A stretch of 64,000 nt of DNA from Myxococcales bacterium (GTDB lineage Bacteria; Myxococcota; Bradymonadia; UBA7976; UBA1532): positions 81,786 through 145,785 of the forward strand of contig JACKDM010000003.1 in assembly GCA_020633515.1 (NCBI GenBank), in the 5' to 3' direction. The notes beneath the pieces were generated by a model, which was not told the origin of the DNA, did not search any database, and saw only the letters and a list, made by a program, of their open reading frames with translations. How positions within the stretch are numbered: the stretch's first letter is position 1; every line of letters begins with the position of its first letter. Made by a program: the position numbers and the translations under genes. Shown piece after piece: positions 1 through 9,500 of this stretch.

Positions 1-189
1 CTGGCGCTGGCGGTGTGGCGGGGGCATCCGGTGCTGTTCGGGGGCGCGGTGGTGGCGTTCGTGGCGTTCGTCTCGCAGTACTACTACCTGCTGGCGGTGC
101 CGCTGATGGTCAAGGCGGGGGCGCTGCTCGGCGCGGGGCTGGTGCTGCTCGCGGTGCGGTTCGTGGCGGCGCGGGAGGTGCGGGCATGA
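1..189 (+). CDS. DUF4401-type membrane protein, C-terminal end (partial)
   Basis: The reading frame is open from the first base to a TGA at 187-189, so only the last 62 residues are present. They form two hydrophobic segments around a Q-Y-Y-Y motif, followed by a basic end. This matches the C-terminus of DUF4401 integral membrane proteins, which typically show a Q-(F/Y)-Y-Y motif before the last helix. The stop overlaps the next start (ATGA), and that next gene is a GDYXXLXY protein, the usual genomic partner of DUF4401, which supports the call. Function is unknown. The 5' part lies outside the window. Confidence 0.7.
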   Translation: MALAVWRGHPVLFGGAVVAFVAFVSQYYYLLAVPLMVKAGALLGAGLVLLAVRFVAAREVRA

Positions 190-695
190 AGCGCGGGGTG
201 GTCGCCGCCGGGCTCTTGCTGGTGCTCGGCGTGGTCGGGTGGCTGGTGGGGGCGAAGGAGCGCACGCTGAGCGCGGGGCGGGTGGTGCTGTTGGAGCTGG
301 CGCCGGTCGATCCGCGCTCGCTGATGCAGGGCGACTACATGCGGCTCGCCTACCGGGTGGCGCGCGAGGTCGAGGTGACCGATTGGGCGCCCGATGGGTT
401 CGTGGTGCTGCGGGTGGTCGATGACGTGGGCACCTTCGCGCGGGTCGACGACGGCGGGGCGCTCGCGGCCGACGAGGTGCGGATGCGGTACCGGGTGCGG
501 CAGGGTGATCTGCGGCTCGGGGCGGAGTCGTTCTTCTTCGAGGAGGGCAGCGCGCGGGTCTTCGAGGACGCGCGCTACGGTGAGCTGCGGGTCGCGGCGA
601 GCGGCGAGGCGGTGCTGGTGGGGCTGCGCGACGGGGAGAAGGCGCCGCTGCGGGCGGGCATGGTGCGGGAGCGGATGGCGACGCCGGTGGAGTGA
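186..695 (+). CDS. GDYXXLXY domain protein
   Basis: A 169-residue protein with one N-terminal membrane anchor (residues 5-22) followed by an extracytoplasmic domain. The family-naming motif G-D-Y-M-R-L-A-Y is at residues 49-56. The start codon lies in an ATGA overlap with the upstream DUF4401 frame, so the pair is translationally coupled. The biochemical role of this family is unknown. The gene ends at 695, directly abutting the stop codon of the convergent gene at 696, so there is no room for a separate terminator between them. Confidence 0.82.
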   Translation: MKRGVVAAGLLLVLGVVGWLVGAKERTLSAGRVVLLELAPVDPRSLMQGDYMRLAYRVAREVEVTDWAPDGFVVLRVVDDVGTFARVDDGGALAADEVRMRYRVRQGDLRLGAESFFFEEGSARVFEDARYGELRVAASGEAVLVGLRDGEKAPLRAGMVRERMATPVE

Positions 696-1625
696 TCAGT
701 CACACACGAGGCGGATGTAGAAGACATCGTTCTCGTCGACGTCGCCGTCGGAGTTGACCCCGCCCCAGGTGTTGTTGACGCGGCAGCTCGTGTTGCTGCC
801 GGTCGCGCCGACGCAGCGGCCGTCGGCCTGGGCGGTGACGTGCTTGGCGGGCGCGAGGTTGCAGTTGTCGCAGCCGTCGCGCCAGCCGAGCTGCACCCGG
901 CAGTGGCCGCGGACCCAGGTGCGGATCCGGGCGTCGAGCCAGGCGGGGTCGACGCCGATGGCTTCGTCGCCGCGGGCGAGGCCGTCGCCGACGAGGGCGG
1001 GGTCGAGGTCGGCGAGGCGGACGCTGCCGTCGGTGATCTCGGCGCCGTCGATGGCATCGGGGCCGAGGCCAACCGGGCCGTCGACCCGGAGCGCGCCGCC
1101 GATCTGCACGTCGCCGCCGACGTCGAGGCGGCGGGCGACGCTGAGATCGGTGGCGGTGGTGCTCCACATGGCATAGGGCGTGGCATGGATGCGCTGGCGG
1201 TTCTCGAGCGCGATGTCATCGGCGGGGTCGTCGGGGTCGCCGAGCAGGGTGATGCCGAGGCTGAGGTCGTCGGCGGCGGCGATGACTTCGGCGATGGCGC
1301 GCTCGCTGCCATCGGGGGCCTGCCCGACGGGGCCGATGCTGGCGGTGAAGCGGCCGCTGTAGACCTCGACGACGATCGGTTGCTGGTAGACGGGCTCGAC
1401 GGCGTCGGGGCCGTCGTAGAGCGCAAAGAGCAGGTGGAGCGCGTCGTCGCCGGTGGCGTGCACCGGGCGGCCGTCGAGCTCGAGCTGGCCCTGGTAGGGC
1501 AGGAGGCGGGGCACCTCGTCGGTGCGGGGGTCGCCGTCGGCGAGCGCGGCGGTGGCGAGGGGCACGAGCGCGCCGAGGAGGGCGGCGAGGAGCACGGCGG
1601 CGCGGGGGGAGAGCTCGATCTTCAT
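696..1625 (-). CDS. Secreted fibre-like protein, tandem paralog 1
   Basis: 309 residues; Sec signal peptide with probable cleavage after A-L-A at residue 29. The mature N-terminal domain (about 30-150) carries Y-Q-G-x-L, an H-A-T-G-D-D-A-L stretch and R-Q-R-I-x-x-x-P-Y-A (143-152). This resembles the head domain found before fibre or collagen-like repeats in many myxobacterial exported proteins. A short repetitive beta region (G-A-L-R-V-D-G-P) follows, then a Cys-rich C-terminal module with a W-G-G-V-N-x-D-G-D-V-D-E-N-D loop like a calcium-binding or dockerin loop. It is the most diverged of three tandem copies and the last gene of the putative operon. Function unknown; probably a surface or adhesive fibre subunit (inference). 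Confidence 0.72.
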   Translation of the reverse strand: MKIELSPRAAVLLAALLGALVPLATAALADGDPRTDEVPRLLPYQGQLELDGRPVHATGDDALHLLFALYDGPDAVEPVYQQPIVVEVYSGRFTASIGPVGQAPDGSERAIAEVIAAADDLSLGITLLGDPDDPADDIALENRQRIHATPYAMWSTTATDLSVARRLDVGGDVQIGGALRVDGPVGLGPDAIDGAEITDGSVRLADLDPALVGDGLARGDEAIGVDPAWLDARIRTWVRGHCRVQLGWRDGCDNCNLAPAKHVTAQADGRCVGATGSNTSCRVNNTWGGVNSDGDVDENDVFYIRLVCD

Positions 1626-1670
1626 GGGTGTCTCACGATGGGTGGAGAGTGATGGGTGATGGGTGATGGC

Positions 1671-2585
1671 TCAGTCACAGACCATGCGGATGTAGAAGAC
1701 ATCGTCGGTGCTGACGTCGCCGTCGGGGTTGACGCCGCCCCAGGTGTCGTCGGCGCGGCAGCTCGTGTCCGCGCCGACCGCGCCGACGCAGGCGCCGTCG
1801 GCCTGAACGGTGACGTGCTTGGCCGGCTCGAGGTCGCAGTTGTTGCAGCGGTTTCGCCAGCCGAGCTGCACCCGGCAGTGGCCGCGCACCCAGGCGCGGA
1901 TCTCGCCGGCGAGCCAGTCGGGGTCGACGCGCACGGTGGCGCCGCTCTGGATGATGCCATCGCCGAGCATGGCCGGGTCGAGGTCGGCGGCGCGCACGGT
2001 GCCATCGGCGAGCGCGCCGGGCGTGATGCTCACCGGGCCGTCGACGCGCAGCGCGCCGGCGATCCGCGCGTCGCCGCCGACGTCGAGGCGGCCGGCGACG
2101 CCGAGATCGGTCGCGGTGGTGCTCCACAGGGCATAGGGCGTGGCGTGGATGCGCTGGCGGTTGTCGAGCGCGATGTCATCGGCGGGGTCGTCGGGGTCGC
2201 CGAGCAGGGTGATGCCGAGCGACAGGTCGTCGGCGGCGGCGATGACATCGGCGATGTTGCGCTCGGTGCCATCGGGGCCCTGGCCGATGGGTCCGATGGT
2301 GGCGGTGAAGTGGCCGCGGTAGACCTCGACGACGATGTCCTGCTGGTAGACCGGCTGCTCCATGTCGGGCGCGGCGTAGAGCGCGAAGCGCAGGTGCAGC
2401 GCGTCGTCGCCGGTGGCGTGCACCGGGCGGCCGTCGAGCGCGAGCTCTCCCTGGTAGGGGAACATGCGGGGCACGGCGTCGGTGCGCGGGTCGCCGTCGG
2501 CGCGGGCGGGGGTGGCGAGGAGCACGAGCGCCCCGAGGAGGGCGGCGAGCAGCAGGGCGGTGCGGGGGGAGCGCTCGATCTTCAT
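1671..2585 (-). CDS. Secreted fibre-like protein, tandem paralog 2
   Basis: 304 residues, signal peptide cleaved after A-R-A (residue 29). Domain order is the same as in its neighbours: head domain ending in R-Q-R-I-H-A-T-P-Y-A, short beta-repeat segment, and Cys-rich module closing with W-G-G-V-N-P-D-G-D-V. Long runs are nearly identical at the DNA level to the copy at 2627-3529, pointing to recent duplication or gene conversion. The gaps to its neighbours (45 and 41 bp) are G-A-T-G-G-G-rich and lack terminator-like hairpins, consistent with co-transcription. Function unknown. Confidence 0.72.
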   Translation of the reverse strand: MKIERSPRTALLLAALLGALVLLATPARADGDPRTDAVPRMFPYQGELALDGRPVHATGDDALHLRFALYAAPDMEQPVYQQDIVVEVYRGHFTATIGPIGQGPDGTERNIADVIAAADDLSLGITLLGDPDDPADDIALDNRQRIHATPYALWSTTATDLGVAGRLDVGGDARIAGALRVDGPVSITPGALADGTVRAADLDPAMLGDGIIQSGATVRVDPDWLAGEIRAWVRGHCRVQLGWRNRCNNCDLEPAKHVTVQADGACVGAVGADTSCRADDTWGGVNPDGDVSTDDVFYIRMVCD

Positions 2586-2626
2586 GGGTGGTCTCCCGAT
2601 GGGCGGGGCGTGATGGGTGATGGCTG

Positions 2627-3529
2627 TCAGTCGCAGATCATGCGGATGTAGAAGACATCGTCGTCGTTGACGCCGCCGTCGGTGTTGACGCCGCCCCAGG
2701 TGCCGGCGCGGCAGCGGGTGTCGGCGCCGACGGCGTCGGCGCAGGTGCCATCGGCGATCACGCTGATCTGCTTGAAGGGCAGGAGGTTGCAGTTGTCGCA
2801 GTTGTCGCGCCAGCCGAGCTGCACCCGGCAGTGGCTGCGCACCCAGGCGCGGATCTCGCCGGCGAGCCAGTCGGGGTCGACACGGATGGTAGCGCCGCTC
2901 TGGATGATGCCATCGCCGAGCATGGCCGGGTCGAGGTCGGCGGCGCGCAGGGTGCCATCGGCGAGCGCGCCGGGGGTGATGGTCACCGGGCCGTCGACGC
3001 GCAGCGCGCCGGCGATGCGCGCGTCGCCGCCGACGTCGAGGCGGCCGGCGACGCCGAGGTTGGTCGCGGTGGTGCTCCACATGGCATAGGGCGTGGCGTG
3101 GATGCGCTGGCGGTTGCCGAGCGCGATGTCATCGGCGGGGTCGTCGGGGTCGCCGAGCAGGGTGATGCCGAGGCTGAGATCGTCGGCGGCGGCGATGACA
3201 TCGGCGATGGCCCGCTCGGTGCCATCGGGGCCCTGGCCGATGGGTCCGATGGTGGCGGTGAAGCGGCCGCTGTAGACCTCGACGACGATCGGTTGCTGGT
3301 AGACCGGCTGCTCCATGTCGGGCGCGGCGTAGAGCGCGAAGAGCAGGTGGAGCGCGTCGTCGCCGGTGGCGTGCACCGGGCGGCCGTCGAGCTCGAGCAG
3401 GCCCTGGTAGGGCAACATGCGGGGCACGGCGTCGGTGCGCGGGTCGCCGTCGGCGCGGGCGGCGGGGGCGACGGTGAAGACGGTGAGGGCGGCGAGCAGC
3501 GCGGCGAGGGATGACAGGCGCGGGTTCAT
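2627..3529 (-). CDS. Secreted fibre-like protein, tandem paralog 3
   Basis: 300 residues. The chosen ATG (3529) gives a clean signal peptide (cleavage after A-R-A, residue 26). An in-frame ATG at 3547 would add six residues and cannot be excluded. The mature part matches the copy at 1671-2585 almost throughout, but the signal peptide differs in sequence and the Cys-rich C-terminal module has diverged. The junction of near-identical and diverged parts suggests gene conversion among the three copies. It follows the Cys-rich lipoprotein gene by 26 bp. Function unknown. Confidence 0.72.
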   Translation of the reverse strand: MNPRLSSLAALLAALTVFTVAPAARADGDPRTDAVPRMLPYQGLLELDGRPVHATGDDALHLLFALYAAPDMEQPVYQQPIVVEVYSGRFTATIGPIGQGPDGTERAIADVIAAADDLSLGITLLGDPDDPADDIALGNRQRIHATPYAMWSTTATNLGVAGRLDVGGDARIAGALRVDGPVTITPGALADGTLRAADLDPAMLGDGIIQSGATIRVDPDWLAGEIRAWVRSHCRVQLGWRDNCDNCNLLPFKQISVIADGTCADAVGADTRCRAGTWGGVNTDGGVNDDDVFYIRMICD

Positions 3530-3555
3530 GGCGGGGCTCCGAGTCATGGGTGTGT

Positions 3556-6432
3556 TCAGCGCAGGGTGAAGCCGACGCAGCGGCCGTCTTGGTCGATCTG
3601 CTGGCAGAGCGGGGTGCCATCGGTGCCGAACGTCGGGATGCGACCGCGGAGGGTGATCACCCCGCGCGGCGCGTCGGGCGCGAGCGCGCCCTCGCCGTGG
3701 AAGGCGTCGCCGTGCTCGGGTTCGGCCGCGAGGGAGGCGGTCGCCGAGAAGTCGCCGCACATCCAGAAGCCGCTGCGGCCGCCGTCGTTGCCGGTGGCGT
3801 CGGGCGTGCTGACGCAGTAGCCGTTGACGCAGCCGGGCTGCTCGGGGGGCGCGAGGCCGCCGAAGTGGAGCTGCTCGTCGGGGCAGCCGGTCTCGCAGCC
3901 GGGGCCGCCGTAGTTGAGGCCGCAGCCGCAGATGAGCTTGCCGAAGTTCTGCGGGTTGCCGACGCCGACGGTGACGCCGGGGGCGGCCGGGTCGAAGCCG
4001 GGGCAGAGCTCGGGCCACTCGGCCTGCTCGTCGATGCAGCCGCCGGCGTAGGCCGCGGCGCGGTCGCTGGGGGCGAAGCGGAGCGCGACGAAGCCGACGC
4101 GGCCGAGGAGCGCGTCGCGGTCGGGGATGACGGCGGCGGGGTCGGCGGCGCAGGTCAGGAGCGGGTGGGCGGGGTTGTTGATGCCTTCGGGCGCGATGGT
4201 GTCCGCGCAGTCGGGGTCCTCGGCGGCGCAGGCTTCGAGCGCGCAGGCGTTGAGGGTGAGGCGGCCCTGGCTCTCGGCGTCGAGGCGCAGGCTGCCGCGG
4301 CGGCGCTGGAAGGGCTGGGGGCGGGGCACGGCGTCGTCGATGATCTCGACGCACTTGAACTGGCTCGCGTGGCCCATGCCGCGCCAGGCGCCGAGCGCGT
4401 CGGCGTCGAGGTCGTCGCAGGTGCCGTGCGGCGGGATGCCGTCGAACGAGCGGGGCGGCGCGGGCGGGGGCTGCGGGGCGCAGGCGCCGTCGGGCTCGGC
4501 GCAGCTCCAGCGGGCGAAGTCGTGGCCGATCGGCTCGCGGGCGAGGTAGCTGGCGTCGCGGCGGCGCCAGCATTCGCCGCCGTAGGGGCCTTCGTCTTGG
4601 GGGTAGCCGACGGGCAACGCGCCGTCGCAGCGGCGGCGCTCGGCGATGACGTAGCGGCCGTGCACCTCGCCGGCGGCGGGGGGCGCGTAGTGGCCGGTGG
4701 CGAGCTCGACGAAGTAGCCGGCGGCGACGAAGGTCGCCATCCACTCGCGCTGGGCGCCGGGGGCGGCGCGGTGGTGCTCGCGCAGGTCGGAGACGCCGTT
4801 GTCGTTGTGGTCGGCGAGCGGTGAGGTGCAGGCCTTGGTGAGCGGGTTGAGCTCGGCGGCGCGGAGGCGGCGGGCGCCGTAGGCGTCGGGCTGGCGCTCG
4901 GCGGTCTCGGCCTCGTCGTCGCTCTCGTCGGTCTCGTAGAGCGGTTCGAAGAAGGCGAGGCCGCCGGAGAGGGTCTCGACGGTGAGCGCGAGGCGCTGGC
5001 CGGCTTCGTTGACGAGCTCGACGCGGTCGATGGTGCGCAGCGCGCAGCGGGCGTTGTGGCGCACGGCGGGGTCGGGCGAGTCGAGGTGGGCGGCGGCGCT
5101 GCGGCGCACCCAACCGTCGGCGTCGGCGTCGCAGGGCTCCGCGCGGCGGCTGCCGGCCGCGGTGTTGAAGAAGAAGCCCGCCTCGGTCTCGCAGACACAG
5201 TCGCCGTTCCAGTCGGTGACCGGCCAGGGGCGGCCGGTGAGGCCGAGGCCCTGGCAGCCGCAGCGGCCGGTGCAGGCGCCGGTGTCGAGGTCGAGGGTCT
5301 GGCCCTCGGGGCAGGCGGGCGGGAGGCAGCGGGGCTCGCCGGCGGGGGCGCGGGCGCTGCAGACGAGGCCGGCGGGGCAGTCGGCGAGCGCGTCGCACTC
5401 GCCGAAGGCGTCGAGCGGGCGGCAGGTGCCGGTGGCGGGGTCGTCGACGAGCGCGCCGAGGCAGGGGCCGCAGGCGGCGCCGTCGGGGGTGGCGAGGCAT
5501 TCGCGCTGCTGCACGTCGCAGTCGGCGCGGATGCTGTGGGGGTCTTCGGGGTCGTCGTCGCAGTGGGCGCGGGCGTCGGGCCGGCAGGCGCCGCCGTCGT
5601 CGAGGTGGCCGGGCAGGCAGTCGCCGCAGACGGCGCCGCCGGGGGCCTCGTCGCAGCGGCGGCGCTCGGCGGCGCAGCGGTCGGCGATGCTGGTGGGCGC
5701 GCCGGGGGCGCAGGTCGGCGGCTGCTCGACGCAGGTCTCGGTGGCGGGGTCGTAGTCGTGGCCGTCTTCGCAGGCTTCGAGGCAGCGGGCGTCGCGGCCG
5801 GGGCCGTCCTCGCAGCGCTGGAAGGGCGCGCAGCCGGCGTCGGCGCAGGGGGTCGCGGCGCGGCAGGCGCCGAGCGCGCAGACGAGGCCGGCTCCACAGG
5901 TGTCATCGAGGCAGGGGCAGCCGATGACATCGGGCGGGCAGTCGCGGCAGACGTCGTTGAGGCAGACGAGCGGGGGTTGGCAAGCGGCGTCGCCGCCGTC
6001 GCAGGGGCAGTCGAGGGTGCCGGGCGGGCAGGCGGGGAGCGGGAGGCAGGTGCTGTCCATGCAGGCGAGGCCGTCGTCGCAGGCTTCGTCGGGGCCGCAG
6101 GGGCAGTCGAGCGCGCCGGGCGGGCATTGGTCTTCGGCGCAGCGGCCCTGCTCGCAGACGAGGCCGTCGTTGCAGGCGCCGGCGGCGGGGCACGGGCAGC
6201 GCAGGGTGCCTTCGGGGCAGTCGACGCAGGCGCCGTCGGCGCAGCGGCCGGCGGTGCAGGCGCCGTCGTCGCAGGCGCAGCCGATCGCGCCGGGCGGGCA
6301 GGTGCCGGCGTCGGCGTCGCGAGCCGGGGTCGCGGCCTCGTCGCCGCAGCCGGTGACGAGGGCGGCGAGGAGCGCGGCGAGGAGCAGCGCCGGTGGGAGG
6401 CACCGGCGGGGTGTCATCGGTGAGCGTGGCAT
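3556..6432 (-). CDS. Large Cys-rich lipoprotein
   Basis: 958 residues. The start at 6432 was chosen because a G-A-G-G-A ribosome site precedes it; a second ATG (6417) has none. A lipoprotein signal ends in L-V-T-G-C. Residues about 25-290 are short Cys repeats of the type C-P-x-G-x-x-x-C-x-C-D-x-x-x-C, a pattern seen in many myxobacterial surface lipoproteins. The rest is a Cys-containing region with several Asp/Asn-rich segments (for example D-H-N-D-N-G) and EGF-like clusters (C-G-C-G-L-N-Y-G-G-P-G-C). No enzymatic motif was recognised. It sits between the TcA-like gene (85 bp upstream) and the three fibre-like genes (26 bp downstream), so it probably belongs to the same surface assembly (inference). 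Confidence 0.68.
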   Translation of the reverse strand: MPRSPMTPRRCLPPALLLAALLAALVTGCGDEAATPARDADAGTCPPGAIGCACDDGACTAGRCADGACVDCPEGTLRCPCPAAGACNDGLVCEQGRCAEDQCPPGALDCPCGPDEACDDGLACMDSTCLPLPACPPGTLDCPCDGGDAACQPPLVCLNDVCRDCPPDVIGCPCLDDTCGAGLVCALGACRAATPCADAGCAPFQRCEDGPGRDARCLEACEDGHDYDPATETCVEQPPTCAPGAPTSIADRCAAERRRCDEAPGGAVCGDCLPGHLDDGGACRPDARAHCDDDPEDPHSIRADCDVQQRECLATPDGAACGPCLGALVDDPATGTCRPLDAFGECDALADCPAGLVCSARAPAGEPRCLPPACPEGQTLDLDTGACTGRCGCQGLGLTGRPWPVTDWNGDCVCETEAGFFFNTAAGSRRAEPCDADADGWVRRSAAAHLDSPDPAVRHNARCALRTIDRVELVNEAGQRLALTVETLSGGLAFFEPLYETDESDDEAETAERQPDAYGARRLRAAELNPLTKACTSPLADHNDNGVSDLREHHRAAPGAQREWMATFVAAGYFVELATGHYAPPAAGEVHGRYVIAERRRCDGALPVGYPQDEGPYGGECWRRRDASYLAREPIGHDFARWSCAEPDGACAPQPPPAPPRSFDGIPPHGTCDDLDADALGAWRGMGHASQFKCVEIIDDAVPRPQPFQRRRGSLRLDAESQGRLTLNACALEACAAEDPDCADTIAPEGINNPAHPLLTCAADPAAVIPDRDALLGRVGFVALRFAPSDRAAAYAGGCIDEQAEWPELCPGFDPAAPGVTVGVGNPQNFGKLICGCGLNYGGPGCETGCPDEQLHFGGLAPPEQPGCVNGYCVSTPDATGNDGGRSGFWMCGDFSATASLAAEPEHGDAFHGEGALAPDAPRGVITLRGRIPTFGTDGTPLCQQIDQDGRCVGFTLR

Positions 6433-6517
6433 GGCATCCTCGGAGATGAGTGGTGCGATTCGGGGAGATCGGGCGCTCGATGGCACACGAGGCCACCGCC
6501 GAGCGCCCGGCCCGGGT

Positions 6518-9500
6518 TCAGAACTCGGTGAAGTCGTTGTAGTAGATGTAGAGCCGCACGTCGTCGAGGCCGCGCAGGTCGAGGTCGGCGTTGACGGACT
6601 CGTCGAGGGTGTTGAGCACGAACTCCCAGCGCGAGTTGACCAGCGGGCGGTCGAAGAGGTTGCGGTTGCGGTAGATGTCGGGGTCGATGTGGGCGGGCTT
6701 GCTGCCTTCGAAGAACGGGTTGATGACCGCGAGGCGCTCGGGGAAGGTGTAGAAGATGGGATCGGGCGAGCCGAGCGCCGAGACGCGCGAGGTGCCGGCC
6801 ATGCGCAGGTAGACGCGGGCGAGGAGGTCGCCTTGTCCGCCGCCGATGATCTCGGCCTCGACGTGCGAGATCTTGTGGTTGCGGGTCAGCGGCGAGAGGC
6901 TGCCATCCGACGTCGAGAAAGGGATGGTGAGGTAGCCGTTCTCGTCGAGGCGGCGCGGATCGGTGAGCGCGTCGCGGAAGCGGCGGGTGCGCTCGGCCTC
7001 GGTGAGCGCCTGACCGGTGCCTTCGACGTCGATGCGGGGGATGGCGAGGATGTCATCTTTGAGGCTGAGGATCTCGAGGCGGCGCGCGGGGAGGCCGTAG
7101 GTGTCTTCGAAGTCGCGGAAGGCGTCTTCGAGCGCGATGAGATAGAGCTGGAGGTTGGCGTCGCCGCGGCTGACCATGCGGGTGATGAAGAGCTGTTCGA
7201 GCGGGCCATAGGACTGGCTGGTGTAGTACTCGAAGACCCGCGTCGCCTTGTAGACCTCGCGCAGCGCCGAGTAGAAGGTCACGTCGGCGTTGAGGATGGC
7301 GTCGTTGCGGTAGATGCGGACGTTGGGGTTGTTGCGGGCGGCCTCGACGTTGATGGTGAGCGCCTCGGTCTCGGCCTGCTCCTGCTGGAGCCTTGTGGCC
7401 TGGTTGCGGAGCTGCTGGATCTGGGAGATCGCCTGGCTGACCTGATACTCGGCCTTGAGCGCTTCGAGCTTGAGCTCGGCGAGGCGGAGCAGGATGGTGC
7501 GCACGCGGGCTTCGCCGTCGATGGCGGTGAGGTCGCAGGTGAGGCGGTCGCGGGCGAACTCGACCTCGCGCTGCATGTCGCGGATCTCGCGCTCGGAGAG
7601 GTTGAGCGCGAGGTCGATGGAGACGCGGGCGCCCTCGTAGGCGGCGAACGCGGCGAGCGCGACGCCGATGGAGATGCCGGCGGTGGGGCAGTCACCGCCG
7701 CTCGCGACGCCGAGGATGATGCTGCACTTGCTCATGGCGGCGATGGTGGTCGCTTCGTTGAGGAGGCGGTCCATGCCGGCGAGCACGGTGCGCGATCCGT
7801 CGATGAAGGTCTGCACGTTGTTGATGACACCGCCGGTCGCGTAGTTGAAGTCGGCGAAGGCATCGGTGGCGCGGCACGAGGCGTTCCAGCGGGCTTCTTC
7901 GATGGCGGCCTCGGCGTGGGTGTTGGCGATGGCTTGCCGTACGCGACGCATCTCGGTGAGGGTGATGTCGAGGTCGCCCATGGCTTGATGGATCTGGCCG
8001 TTGCCGACGATGCCACAGGGGTCGCCGACGCGGAGGGTGGCGGGGCTCTGGTGGGCGTAGCGGGCGGTGGCGGGGAAGACGCGGCCGTCGGCGTCGAAGG
8101 TGCCGCAGAGGTCGGCGAGCTGGGCGTCGTAGGTGTTGCCGATGCGGGCGAGCTCGTTCTGGAAGCTGGCGGTGTCGGTGTTGAACGACTGGTTGGCTTC
8201 GAGCGCGAGGGTCTCGGCGGCCTGCGCGAGCGTGATGCGGTCGAGGGCGCGCTGGCGGGCGACCTCGAAGCTGGTGTCGTTGAGGCCTTCGAGCGCGGGG
8301 AACGGGATGAAGTCGGGCGCGAAGCCGAAGTAGTTGAGGTCGTCGCTGATGTCGGCGTAGTGCTGCCGCATGACCGCGAGCGCGACGCGGTAGGTGCGCT
8401 GGCCGTCTTCGATCTGCTGCTGGAGCTGCGCGATCTCTTCGGGCGCGGTGATGTCGACGATCTCCTGCATGAGCCGGGTGAGGATCATCGACTCGAGGTA
8501 GCTCGCGGTGTAGGAGCGCTCGATGACGCGGCGGGCGAGGTCGGGGCGGCCGAAGTTCTGGTAGCGCTCGGAGATGTCGGCCCAGGCGCGGGCCTTCTGG
8601 GTCGAGGCGCGGATGAGGCGGCCGAAGTAGGACTCGACGGCGGCGGTGGTGATGAAGCCGGGCTTGCCGCGCTCGCGCTCGGCCTTGACCGAGCCGGCGA
8701 TGATGGGGCTGAGGTCATAGAAGCGGTCGAGGGTCGACTGGTAGTACTGCACCGCGGTGTAGAGCGCGTGCATCTCGGCGCCGGCGACGCCGGAGAGGCG
8801 GATGCCATCCTGCTCGAAGAGATCACCCTCGAAGGAGGCGACGCGGTTCTGGGCGAGGTCGAAGCGCGAGGCGAGCGCGCGGGTGTAGTGTTCGTCACCG
8901 AGCATGATCATCAGCTCGGCGTCGAGGAACTCGAAGCCACGGCGCACGATGCTTTGGTTCTGGGCGTCGATCTCTTCGGCCGAGGCGAAGTTCTCGATGA
9001 GCATGGCACGCAATGACTGGCGCTCGGGGCCGCTGAGCGCGTCGAAGTGATCGGTGTAGAGCTCGAGCGCACACTCGACGCGGGTGCGCAGCGCCTCGAT
9101 GGCATCGGGGTCATAACAGTAGGGCACGAGGTCGTCGCCGCCGGGGATGCAGATCTCGGGGACGAAGCCGAGGTTGTTGCCGCTGCGGTTGACGAAGCGG
9201 GTGCGGTAGCGGAAGGCATCGGCGATCTCGGCGCGGATGGGTCGGAAGACGGTGACGTCGTCTTCGGCGGCGAAGAAGACCTTGCCGCGGGTGAGATCGC
9301 GGCGGTCGTCGTTGCAGAGCGCGCGGTTGGGGTCTTCGCAGCGGAAGTAGGGGTCGAGGCGGAGGCCGTGGCGGTCGTCGTCGAGCCAGCGGTCGAGCTG
9401 TTGGCCGCAGGTGCCGCTCTGCTGGCAGGGGCGGGCGGCGAGCCAGGCTTGATGGCAGTCGGCGAGACCGAGGCGGCCGCAGTCGTCGAGGAGGGGGGCG

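Noticed and set aside
2627..5500. Very long Arg/Pro-rich open frames antisense or out of frame to the lipoprotein genes
   Set aside because: They are by-products of extreme GC content: low-complexity Arg/Pro/Ala composition, no domains, and they overlap genes with clear signal peptides and motifs.
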